The notes: generated from the letters alone by a model not told the origin. 6,554 bases of DNA from an uncultured Bacteroidales bacterium (GCA_900319595.1 ONOZ01000226.1:1-6554); one strand, 5' to 3'; positions 1 to 6,552 are shown, counted from the stretch's first letter. Translations and numbers: made by a program.

Positions 1-78
1 AATGAGTTTATTATTGGCTATGGCTTTGATTTAGATGGGTTAGGTAGGAACTTACCCGACATTTATCAAACAATATAA
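1..78 (+). CDS. hpt: Hypoxanthine phosphoribosyltransferase, C-terminal fragment
   Basis: This is the 3' end of a gene that enters from the left edge. Frame 1 reads 25 codons and stops at TAA 76-78. The peptide contains FIIGYGFDLDG followed by GRNLPDIY, which matches the conserved C-terminal strand and tail of bacterial hypoxanthine phosphoribosyltransferases (family pattern roughly F(I/V)VGYG-D-DG--RNLP-I). The family makes IMP (and often GMP) from the free base and PRPP in cytosolic purine salvage. The PRPP-binding and catalytic loops lie outside the window, so the call rests on this tail alone. The gene converges with the reductase gene to its right, and its stop codon is only 3 bases from the shared hairpin at 82-122. 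An adjacent family member such as a guanine-preferring enzyme cannot be excluded. Confidence 0.82.
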   Translation, partial: NEFIIGYGFDLDGLGRNLPDIYQTI

Positions 79-81
79 CAA

Positions 82-122
82 AAATGTAGCATATAGACAA
101 TTTGTTGCTATATACTACATTT
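82..122 (-). terminator. Intrinsic terminator between convergent hpt and fabG
   Basis: Arms 82-96 and 108-122 are 15 bases each and complementary at 14 positions. The exception pairs 90 with 114: it is a G-U wobble in the minus-strand (fabG) transcript but a C-A mismatch in the plus-strand (hpt) transcript. Inside the loop, 98-100 can pair with 105-107 and leave a 4-base apex. In the minus direction the stem runs directly into TTTTTGTT (84 down to 77), a reasonable U-tract 17 bases after the fabG stop. In the plus direction the following bases are only mixed A/T. The element is therefore best suited to ending the fabG transcript, and probably also serves hpt less efficiently. Confidence 0.7.
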
Positions 123-138
123 CTAAATATTCTATGTT

Positions 139-879
139 TTATACTGTCATGCCACCATCAACAGAGAATGTTGCACCATTGACATAAGAACTCTCTTCGC
201 TTGCCAAGAAAACAAACATTGCTGCTATATCTTCTGGTGTTCCCAAACGTCCTACTGGTACTTTGGCAATCATTCCATCTAATACTTCTTTTGGCATCTT
301 AGCAACCATATCCGTTGCAATGAATCCAGGAGCAACAGCATTGACCGTAACGCCTTTTCTTCCTAATTCTCTTCCTAAAGTCTTAGTCATACCAATGATT
401 CCAGCCTTTGTTGCAACATAATTTGTTTGACCAAAATTGCCATATAAACCAACAACTGAAGAAACATTGACAATTCTTCCCCAACCTTTGTCAAGCATAA
501 ATGGAGATAGACATTTAACACAATTAAATGTACCTGTAAGGTTAATATCAATCACATTCTGCCATTGTTCAATAGTCATTTTCTTTAAAGTAGAGTCATT
601 TGTTATACCTGCATTGTTAATCAAAATATCAACTCCACCTTTTAGTTCTTTAACTTTATTTGCAGCTGCTTCTACGTCCGCAAAATTGCTAACATCCACA
701 GGCATAAAAGTTAGATTGCAACCTTGTGCTTTTGCTTCCTCAACAAATGCTTCTCCTTTTTGAGGGTTTCTTGCCCAAACTACAACATCTGCACCTTCCT
801 TTGCAAAACGTAAAGCAGTTGCTTTACCGATTCCTGATGTACCGCCTGTAATAACGGCTATTTTTCCTTGTAATCTCAT
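139..879 (-). CDS. fabG: 3-oxoacyl-ACP reductase FabG / acetoacetyl-CoA reductase-like SDR
   Basis: This is a classical short-chain dehydrogenase/reductase of 246 residues, the usual FabG length. It has a Rossmann fold with the TGGTSGIG cofactor motif at 11-18, and Arg37 after strand beta-2 suggests NADPH preference. NNAG is at 88-91, the catalytic tetrad is Asn113, Ser141, Tyr154 and Lys158, and the SDR C-terminal signature ends in DGGMTV. FabG reduces 3-oxoacyl-ACP to 3-hydroxyacyl-ACP in cytosolic type II fatty acid synthesis. Several stretches (GWGRIVN, FGQTNY, KGVTVN, FIATDMV) also resemble PhaB acetoacetyl-CoA reductases. The two ACP-docking arginines of E. coli FabG (Arg129, Arg172) appear here as Gly132 and Lys175, so a CoA substrate remains possible. 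No other fab or pha gene is visible. The ATG at 879 has an A-rich leader, a -7 promoter match lies 58 bases upstream, and a terminator follows the stop, so the gene is probably monocistronic. Confidence 0.9.
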   Translation of the reverse strand: MRLQGKIAVITGGTSGIGKATALRFAKEGADVVVWARNPQKGEAFVEEAKAQGCNLTFMPVDVSNFADVEAAANKVKELKGGVDILINNAGITNDSTLKKMTIEQWQNVIDINLTGTFNCVKCLSPFMLDKGWGRIVNVSSVVGLYGNFGQTNYVATKAGIIGMTKTLGRELGRKGVTVNAVAPGFIATDMVAKMPKEVLDGMIAKVPVGRLGTPEDIAAMFVFLASEESSYVNGATFSVDGGMTV

Positions 880-936
880 GATAATTTTTGTTTATTTAAT
901 TTTTACTATACCTATATTTAATTGCTTTCTCAAATG

Positions 937-944
937 CAAATATA
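937..944 (-). promoter_or_regulatory. Candidate Bacteroidetes -7 element for fabG
   Basis: The minus strand reads TATATTTG, a full match to the Bacteroidetes consensus TAnnTTTG. It lies in the 120-base gap between the full-length trkH and fabG. Transcription would begin near 930 and give a leader of about 50 bases. Support is partial: no TTTG sits at the expected -33 spacing of about 19-21 bases. The nearest upstream TTTG copies, at 957-960 and 977-980, are too close and too far. The gap shows no convincing terminator after trkH, so fabG may also receive read-through from the trk operon. Confidence 0.4.
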
Positions 945-999
945 CAACTTTTATTTCAAATTCATAAATATCTATCCAAATAAAATCTTCTTCAATACG

Positions 1000-2496
1000 T
1001 TATCTCCTTCTCAATGATTTACTAAACAAGGCAAATACGGTAATCAATTCCAAACGACCAATACACATCATAAAAGCCATTGTCAATTTCGCAAGGTCTG
1101 AAAAATGAGAGAAATTACCCGACCAAGATTCTCCAAAACCTGGACCCATATTGCAAAGTGCAGATATACTGGACACAAACGCTTCTTGCAAATTGACTCC
1201 AAAGGCAACTAAGAACAACGTGCCACATACCAAAGTAATGATATAAAGCATAAACATATTAAAAACATTGTACAAAGTTTCATCGCTTAGCATCTTATGA
1301 TTGATAGTTACAGGTATGAAAGCGTTTGAATGAATCCCTTTGTTAATTGTGTTTCTCGCATTTTTGAAAAGTACCATCATTCTAACCAATTTTAGTCCTC
1401 CAGAAGTAGAACCACTCATTGCACCAGAATTCATGAGCAAAATCAAAATCAACACTGCTCCTATTGGCCAAAGATTAAACTGACAACAAACCAAACCTGT
1501 AGATGTCAAAACGGAAGCTATCATAAAAAACGAATGGCGAATAGTTGAGGTAAGTTTGTCTGTACTAAAAATGATGGAAGTATCATTAAGCACATTTATT
1601 AAGATGATAGACAACGCCGCCAGCACAATAACAGACAAATATACTCTTAATTCTTCGCTCCTTTTTATTTCTTTAAAATTCCTTTTTGCTATTGAATATA
1701 TGAATAACAGATTAGTACCCGACAAAATCATAAAGCAGGTCATCGCCACTTGAATTTGTGGTGAGAATAGCATTACTGAGGTATTTTTGGAGGAAAATCC
1801 TGCCGTTGCTGCCGTTGTAAAAGCGTGGCACAAGGCATCATAAGGAGTCATACCCAATAAATAATAAGTCATTCCATAGATAGTAGTCAATGATACATAG
1901 ACAATAAGCAATGCTTTGGAAGTTTCTTTTATACGAGGTGCTATTTTACTTTTATCAATTCCTGCAACTTCGGCTGAAAACAGACTAGTACCTCCCCCAC
2001 CAGCAAAAGAAAAAACAGAAAGCATTATAACTATTATACCAATACCTCCTATCCATTCAGTAGTCAATCGCCACAATCCTACACCATATGGCAAACTCTC
2101 AACATCTTCAAGTATCGAAGAACCCGTTGTTGTAAATCCACTCATAGTTTCAAAAAAGGCGTCAATAAAATTAGGTATATACCCGCCCAAATAATAAGGT
2201 AAGGAACCAAACAACGAGAAAACTACCCAAATCAAAGTAACTATCAAAAAACCAGTACGTTTGTCTATATCTATATTTTGTTTTCTGAAAATCAAATAAT
2301 CAAGTAGCCCTGCAAAGAAAGTTATAGTCGCACTAATAAGCATAAAACTGACAGCATGATATTGTTTTGTTACAAGGGAGGCAATAGATACAACAGCAAT
2401 AAACACTCCTTCCATCATAAGTAACAAACCTATGACTTTCAATGCAGTACGCAACATTCTAATATTTGGACTGAGCGTTTTTTCTTTCATAACCAT
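1000..2496 (-). CDS. trkH: TrkH family K+ uptake pore subunit, full-length
   Basis: This integral membrane protein of 498 residues is close to classical TrkH length (about 480). Residues 20-42 and 48-69 form the N-terminal D0 helix pair. Four M1-P-M2 repeats follow, with a glycine in each P-loop: GFTTTG (Gly125), ATAGFS (Gly233), TSTGL (Gly334) and NMGPGFG (Gly451). The small-residue intramembrane loop of repeat 3, thought to gate the pore, is at 357-372 (SGSTSGGLKLVR). The C-terminal GRLELITVF matches the family signature. TrkH carries K+ across the inner membrane under control of cytosolic TrkA. The third filter has Leu after Gly, where Phe or Tyr is usual, and is followed by Cys337-Cys338. 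The start ATG at 2496 overlaps the stop of the upstream trkH as TAATG; an ATG two codons downstream (2490) is the only close alternative. It is most likely the last gene of the trkA-trkH-trkH operon. Confidence 0.93.
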   Translation of the reverse strand: MVMKEKTLSPNIRMLRTALKVIGLLLMMEGVFIAVVSIASLVTKQYHAVSFMLISATITFFAGLLDYLIFRKQNIDIDKRTGFLIVTLIWVVFSLFGSLPYYLGGYIPNFIDAFFETMSGFTTTGSSILEDVESLPYGVGLWRLTTEWIGGIGIIVIMLSVFSFAGGGGTSLFSAEVAGIDKSKIAPRIKETSKALLIVYVSLTTIYGMTYYLLGMTPYDALCHAFTTAATAGFSSKNTSVMLFSPQIQVAMTCFMILSGTNLLFIYSIAKRNFKEIKRSEELRVYLSVIVLAALSIILINVLNDTSIIFSTDKLTSTIRHSFFMIASVLTSTGLVCCQFNLWPIGAVLILILLMNSGAMSGSTSGGLKLVRMMVLFKNARNTINKGIHSNAFIPVTINHKMLSDETLYNVFNMFMLYIITLVCGTLFLVAFGVNLQEAFVSSISALCNMGPGFGESWSGNFSHFSDLAKLTMAFMMCIGRLELITVFALFSKSLRRR

Positions 2497-2498
2497 TA
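2494..2498 (-). promoter_or_regulatory. TAATG stop/start overlap coupling the two trkH genes
   Basis: On the minus strand the TAA of the short trkH (2498-2496) and the ATG of the full-length trkH (2496-2494) share one base. No Shine-Dalgarno precedes the ATG (the leader is A/T-rich). This arrangement is typical of translational coupling by termination-reinitiation, and would tie the synthesis of the two pore proteins together. Confidence 0.75.
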
Positions 2499-3770
2499 TA
2501 ATATTCTACGAATACGTATAGAAAACAAAACTAAAAACGAATATATCTCCAATCTTCCAAGTAGCATCAAAAGTATTAAAAACATTTTTGACAAGGTATT
2601 CAAATCCGAATAAGCAAAATGTCCTATATATCCACCTACCACGGGACCTATATTACCTAAATTAGCGGCCGAAGTATAGATTGAAAGCGAAAAATCATTA
2701 CCCAAACAACTCAAAATAAATACTCCTCCAAGAAAGACTATGAAATAAAGGAAGAAGAAACCAAAGATTCTGCGTATATCCTGCTCATCGACAGATTTTT
2801 TGTTATACTTGACTGGTACAATTGCCTTAGGGTGAAAAATTCTTGTCAAAGCCGTACGTGCAAAACGAACTAAAATCAAAGCACGTATCACCTTCAAACC
2901 CGTAGAAGAAGATGCCGAACAACCACCAATAAACATCAATAAAAGCAAACACACACTTACAAACTCACCTATTGAAGATACTTGCAAATCATAGCCTGTT
3001 GAAGAAATCATTGATATGGAATAAAAGAGTGAGGTACGTATTCTATCCATTATAGTCATATCTTGCCTTGCAGCCCAATAGATAACAAAACATAGACTCA
3101 CAACAATAATCAAAAATATATAGTATCTAAATTGTTCATTGGAAACAACGCTTTTGAATCTACCTCTAAACAAATTGACAAATAAGAAAAAACTCACGCC
3201 ACTAAGCAACATAAAGCACATAATTGTCCATTGCACAGAATAAGAAAACGCTCCTATGTTACCACTTTTAGTAGAAAAGCCACCTGTTGAAATTGTAGAA
3301 AAACTATGAGATAGTGCGTCCGTAAAATTCAACCCTTGATACAAAAGAAGAGAAAAACAAGCCAACGTTAATAAGGTATAAACCAAAAAGATTGTGCGAA
3401 CAGTAGTTAGAATATGAGGAAAAATCTTCATATTAGTCAAAGAAAAGAACTCTGCATTGAAAAGATTATTCATATTTATGCTTGTCTTTGAAAACAAAGC
3501 GATAACCAATAGCGTAAAACCCAAACCACCTATCCATTGAGTAAAAGAACGATAAATAAGTAACCAAGAAGGTAAATCTTCGGGTTTATCAATTATGGTA
3601 GAACCCGTTGTAGTAAAACCACTAAAAGACTCAAACAAAGCATCTGTAAAAGAAAATTCGTATGGAGAAAAGAAATATACAAAACTACCTAAAAAGGGGA
3701 TCAATATCCACAACAACGCAACAATAATCTGCCCTTGTCGTTTGCCGATTTCCCTATTTGTAGTACTCAT
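2496..3770 (-). CDS. trkH: TrkH family K+ uptake pore subunit, short form lacking D0
   Basis: This membrane protein of 424 residues has the four-repeat TrkH/KtrB architecture. P-loop glycines are in GFTTTG (Gly56), STGGFS (Gly163/164), SSTGY (Gly259) and GNIGPVVG (Gly375). The repeat-3 intramembrane loop is at 282-296 (GGCSASSSTGLKVIR) and the terminal signature is GRLEIYSFL. It aligns with the neighbouring trkH product without gaps from KRQG (10-13) opposite KRTG (79-82), so about 69 N-terminal residues, the two D0 helices, are absent. The resulting eight-helix layout is like KtrB, but the motifs are TrkH-like. The truncation is not an artefact of start choice: the in-frame upstream codons hit a TGA after seven codons, and only 57 bases separate it from trkA. 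It presumably forms a K+ pathway with TrkA, alone or together with the second TrkH. Whether it conducts by itself cannot be told from sequence. Confidence 0.9.
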   Translation of the reverse strand: MSTTNREIGKRQGQIIVALLWILIPFLGSFVYFFSPYEFSFTDALFESFSGFTTTGSTIIDKPEDLPSWLLIYRSFTQWIGGLGFTLLVIALFSKTSINMNNLFNAEFFSLTNMKIFPHILTTVRTIFLVYTLLTLACFSLLLYQGLNFTDALSHSFSTISTGGFSTKSGNIGAFSYSVQWTIMCFMLLSGVSFFLFVNLFRGRFKSVVSNEQFRYYIFLIIVVSLCFVIYWAARQDMTIMDRIRTSLFYSISMISSTGYDLQVSSIGEFVSVCLLLLMFIGGCSASSSTGLKVIRALILVRFARTALTRIFHPKAIVPVKYNKKSVDEQDIRRIFGFFFLYFIVFLGGVFILSCLGNDFSLSIYTSAANLGNIGPVVGGYIGHFAYSDLNTLSKMFLILLMLLGRLEIYSFLVLFSIRIRRIL

Positions 3771-3827
3771 ATCTATTTGTCCAAAAAGTTTTCAAGTATT
3801 AAGAATTCAGTATTCTTATAAAAAATC

Positions 3828-5168
3828 TTAATTAAACAATTTCATTGCCTTGGCAGCACTCTCTGGCAAAGAAAACACAACAACCTTGTCGCCTGTTTCT
3901 ATTTGTGTATTACCTCTTGCAATAAAACTCTGACCATCTCTAATAACTCCACCAATACTAACACCATCTGGTATAGTCAAATTCATAACTATATCTTTGG
4001 TTGCAGGAGATTTTTCCTTTACTATCACTTCAAAAACTTCGGCATCAATTCCCGAGAGCCATTTGCTTGAAGTTACCTCTCCTCCAAGTGTAAAACGTGC
4101 AATATAACTTGCAGTAATTAGTTTTTTATTGATAATAGTATCTATTCCAATGTCTTGCGAAACGTCTATATAGCCAATATTTTCTACCAAAGCCACTGTC
4201 TTCTTTACTCCGTGCTTATGTGCGTGCAAGCAGGACAATATATTGGTTTCTGTTGAGCCTGTTGTTGCAATGAAAGCGTCCATTTCCTTTAATCCCTCGT
4301 CTGTCAAAAGTGAAATATCGCTACCATTTCCGTTTATTATCAATGTTTTGTCCAAATCATCTGCCAAAATATAACAACGATTTTTATCCTTTTCAATTAT
4401 TTTCAACTGAATCTTGTCTTGTAAATTCAATGCGGCACGTCTTCCAATCCTTCCACCTCCAAGAATCATTGCTTTTTTTATAGTAAATTCGTGTTTTTTA
4501 AACAATGATTCAATGATTTTCAAACTATCTGGACGCAACAGCAAATAGACCAAATCACCTGACAAGAAATAATCCTCACCGCCGGGTATTATTGTTTGCC
4601 CTTTACGAATTATACATACTATTCGGGCGTCCATTTGTGGATATAATTGTGCTATTTCTACAATCTTTTTGTTTGTAAAGGCTGTATCATCGTCCAAACG
4701 TGTCATATAAATAGATAACAATCCACCCGAAAAGTCAAAAACTTCTGTTGCTGTATTGCGAGATAACAAATTAGTAATTTCCTTTGCTGCAATACGTTCG
4801 GGAGATACCATTTCGTCAATACCCAAAGCCTTGAACATACTTTTGTTATCGTCATTAAGGTATTCAATAGAAGACACTCTGGCAATAGTACGTTTGGCTC
4901 CAAGACGTTTTCCCAATATACAAGTAATAATGTTTATATTCTCTTCGTGCAGAACGCTTATCAACAAATCACATTCTCCAATTCCTGCCTCTTTTAATGT
5001 TTTTATAGATGTAGAATGCCCCGTTATAGTCAAAAGGTCATTATCCGTCTGCAACAAACGTAATAACTCGCTATCTGAATCTATTACTGTAATGTTGTGG
5101 TGAATCTTTGACAAAGTTTTTGCCAGATGAAAACCAACCTCCCCGTCTCCTGCTATAATTATATCCAT
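3828..5168 (-). CDS. trkA: Trk system K+ uptake regulator TrkA (two RCK domains)
   Basis: This cytosolic, peripheral regulator binds the TrkH pore and gates it in response to nucleotides. The chosen ATG at 5168 gives 446 residues beginning MDIIIAGDGEVG, where TrkA proteins normally begin. The open frame continues upstream to a TTG at 5204 and an ATG at 5183, but those 12 extra residues (MYCVLYVMFSIK) are not family-like and cross the inverted repeat. RCK-N1 has GDGEVG at 7-12 and an acidic Asp30 after beta-2; a TrkA-C domain spans about 145-220. RCK-N2 has GGGRIG at 237-242 and Glu259 after beta-2; a second TrkA-C domain spans about 375-446. Both Rossmann halves keep the glycine pattern for NAD(H) or adenine nucleotides. 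The double-RCK form is that of E. coli-type TrkA rather than single-RCK KtrA. It leads the run trkA-trkH-trkH, with 57 bases before the first trkH. Confidence 0.95.
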   Translation of the reverse strand: MDIIIAGDGEVGFHLAKTLSKIHHNITVIDSDSELLRLLQTDNDLLTITGHSTSIKTLKEAGIGECDLLISVLHEENINIITCILGKRLGAKRTIARVSSIEYLNDDNKSMFKALGIDEMVSPERIAAKEITNLLSRNTATEVFDFSGGLLSIYMTRLDDDTAFTNKKIVEIAQLYPQMDARIVCIIRKGQTIIPGGEDYFLSGDLVYLLLRPDSLKIIESLFKKHEFTIKKAMILGGGRIGRRAALNLQDKIQLKIIEKDKNRCYILADDLDKTLIINGNGSDISLLTDEGLKEMDAFIATTGSTETNILSCLHAHKHGVKKTVALVENIGYIDVSQDIGIDTIINKKLITASYIARFTLGGEVTSSKWLSGIDAEVFEVIVKEKSPATKDIVMNLTIPDGVSIGGVIRDGQSFIARGNTQIETGDKVVVFSLPESAAKAMKLFN

Positions 5169-5182
5169 TTTTATAGAAAACA

Positions 5183-5229
5183 TAACATATAGCACACAAT
5201 ACAAATAAGATATTACATGCTATATGTTA
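5183..5229 (-). promoter_or_regulatory. 12-bp perfect inverted repeat in the aspC-trkA gap
   Basis: Arms TAACATATAGCA (5183-5194) and TGCTATATGTTA (5218-5229) are perfectly complementary across a 23-base spacer. The element begins 12 bases after the aminotransferase stop and ends 14 bases before the trkA ATG. In the minus-strand transcript it is followed by TGTTTTCT, so it could be a weak terminator or attenuator, although the stem is A/U-rich and the loop long. As DNA it could be an operator for a dimeric regulator. It lies close enough to the ATG to affect trkA translation. I found no TAnnTTTG promoter in this gap, so trkA may be read through from the aminotransferase gene. Confidence 0.45.
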
Positions 5230-5241
5230 CAAGTTTTTAAA

Positions 5242-6441
5242 TTATTTTAGTTTTGCAACCGCTTCTTTTATACGTTTCATTGCCTCGATTATGTTTTCAT
5301 CGCTTGTAGCATAAGACATACGGAAACATTCAGGTGAGCCAAAAGCATCTCCACCAACAGTAGCCACATGCCCTTCGTCCAAAAGATACATAGCAAAGTC
5401 AGTAGAATTGTTTATTGTACGTTTTCCATCTGTTTTGCCGAAATAATAAGAACATTTTGGAAATACATAAAAAGCACCTTGTGGGTCATTTACTTCGAAA
5501 CCTTCTATATCTTTGGCAAGAGAAACAATAAGATTTTTTCTCCTTTCAAAAGCCTTACGCATCTGCTCCACAGGTTCTTGACTCATATTATAAGCGGCAA
5601 CTGCTGCCATTTGAGAAACAGAACAAGGACCAGAAGTATATTGACCTTGCAATTTGTTACAAGCCTTTGCAACATCAATCGGAGCAGCAATGAACCCAAT
5701 TCTCCAACCTGTCATTGCATAAGCCTTACTAACTCCATTAACAATTATACATCTGTCTTTCATACCCTCACATAAAGCCAAAGAAGCGTGAGGAGTGTTA
5801 GTATAATTCAAATGCTCGTAAATCTCGTCGCAAATCACATAAACATTAGGATGTTGTCTTAAAACCGTTGCCAAACCCTCCATTTCTTCTTGTGTATATA
5901 CAGCACCTGTTGGATTAGATGGAGAACACAAGATTAGCATTTTTGTTTTTGGAGTGATAGTTTCTTCTAATTGTTTTGGTGTAATTTTAAAATCTTGCTC
6001 TATTTTTGCTTCTACAAACACAGGCGTACCATCTGCCAAAAGTACCATTTGAGGATAAGACACCCAATATGGAGCAGGAATTATTACTTCATCGCCATTG
6101 CTTATCAAAGCCATAATGGCATTAGTTACACTTTGCTTTGCACCATTAGAAACTATGATTTGGTCAGCAGAATACTCCAAATTGTTTTCGTTTTTCAATT
6201 TATTAACTATTGCTTTTTTCAATTCAGGGTAGCCCGGTACAGGAGAATAACGCGTATAGTTGTCGTCAATGGCTTTTTTCGCTGCATCTTTTATATGGTC
6301 AGGTGTATTGAAATCAGGCTCTCCTACACTCATATTGATAATATCAACACCTTGTGCTTTTAATTCTGAACTTCTTTGACTCATAGCCAAAGTTGCTGAC
6401 GGGGACAGACGATTGATTCTGTCAGATAAAATATTACTCAT
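5242..6441 (-). CDS. aspC: Aspartate aminotransferase, class I subgroup Ib (AspC/AspB-like)
   Basis: This is a cytosolic PLP enzyme of 399 residues, normal for the family, that moves the amino group between aspartate/glutamate and their 2-oxoacids. PLP contacts visible are Asn176 in SPSNPTG, Asp205 and Tyr208 in CDEIY, the Schiff-base Lys239 in SKAYAMTGWRIGF with Arg247, and Trp126 in the APYWVSYP stretch. Arg374 in CFRMSYATS binds the substrate alpha-carboxylate. The N-terminal PSAT (14-17), VGEPDF (39-44) and GAKQ (100-103) motifs mark the Ib group typified by the Thermus enzyme, where the lysine in the GAKQ position helps read the distal carboxylate. Some Ib members also accept prephenate or aromatic oxoacids, so the exact substrate range is open. 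The ATG at 6441 lies about 39 bases downstream of the predicted transcript start. The gene precedes trkA by 73 bases on the same strand, with no obvious metabolic tie to it. Confidence 0.93.
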   Translation of the reverse strand: MSNILSDRINRLSPSATLAMSQRSSELKAQGVDIINMSVGEPDFNTPDHIKDAAKKAIDDNYTRYSPVPGYPELKKAIVNKLKNENNLEYSADQIIVSNGAKQSVTNAIMALISNGDEVIIPAPYWVSYPQMVLLADGTPVFVEAKIEQDFKITPKQLEETITPKTKMLILCSPSNPTGAVYTQEEMEGLATVLRQHPNVYVICDEIYEHLNYTNTPHASLALCEGMKDRCIIVNGVSKAYAMTGWRIGFIAAPIDVAKACNKLQGQYTSGPCSVSQMAAVAAYNMSQEPVEQMRKAFERRKNLIVSLAKDIEGFEVNDPQGAFYVFPKCSYYFGKTDGKRTINNSTDFAMYLLDEGHVATVGGDAFGSPECFRMSYATSDENIIEAMKRIKEAVAKLK

Positions 6442-6486
6442 ATTATTTTTAATTTATTTAATTTGTTTATACAGTTTTTAGAATTG

Positions 6487-6519
6487 CAAAGATATTAAAA
6501 AAAATCTAAATAATACAAA
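6487..6519 (-). promoter_or_regulatory. Bacteroidetes-type promoter for aspC
   Basis: On the minus strand a TTTG (-33 element, 6519-6516) and TATCTTTG (-7 element TAnnTTTG, 6494-6487) are separated by 21 bases of A/T-rich sequence. Transcription would start near 6480, leaving a leader of about 39 bases before the ATG at 6441 with no Shine-Dalgarno. This is the best two-part match to the Bacteroidetes primary sigma factor consensus in the window. It may drive the aminotransferase and, by read-through, the trk genes. Confidence 0.65.
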
Positions 6520-6552
6520 AAACGGACAGAAAATTTTGATACTTTCTGCCCG
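6517..6552 (-). terminator. Rho-independent terminator of a gene beyond the right edge
   Basis: In the minus-strand reading, CGGGCAGAAA (6552-6543) pairs with TTTCTGTCCG (6532-6523) as a 10-bp stem with one G-U wobble and a 10-base loop. Six Ts (6522-6517) follow immediately. The GC-rich stem base and the uninterrupted U-tract make it a standard intrinsic terminator. It implies a minus-strand gene ending just right of the window. The end of the U-tract overlaps the -33 TTTG of the aspC promoter. The matching A-tract on the plus strand means it could also act in the other direction. Confidence 0.75.

Noticed and set aside
437..763. Plus-strand open frame of 108 codons inside fabG
   Set aside because: It lies antisense to a gene with full SDR motifs, its translation has no recognisable domain, and no promoter precedes it.
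957..980. TTTG copies on the minus strand as a -33 box for fabG
   Set aside because: Spacings of 12 and 32 bases to the -7 element do not fit the usual 19-21, so only the -7 element was annotated.
3800..3818. Hairpin TAAGAAT / ATTCTTA with a 5-base loop in the trkA-trkH gap
   Set aside because: The stem is only 7 bp and A/T-rich, and no U-tract follows it. It is expected by chance in such sequence and gives no good reason to split the operon.
4703..5103. Overlapping open frames inside trkA on both strands
   Set aside because: They are out of frame with the conserved RCK domain and have no independent support.
5169..5204. A longer trkA starting at TTG 5204 or ATG 5183
   Set aside because: The additional residues are not family-like, cross the inverted repeat, and precede the canonical TrkA start MDIIIAG at 5168.
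5368..6363. Plus-strand open frames (5368-5775 and 5971-6363) opposite the aminotransferase
   Set aside because: They are antisense to a well-supported coding frame, have unusual compositions rich in Cys, Phe, Ile and Arg, and show no family motif.
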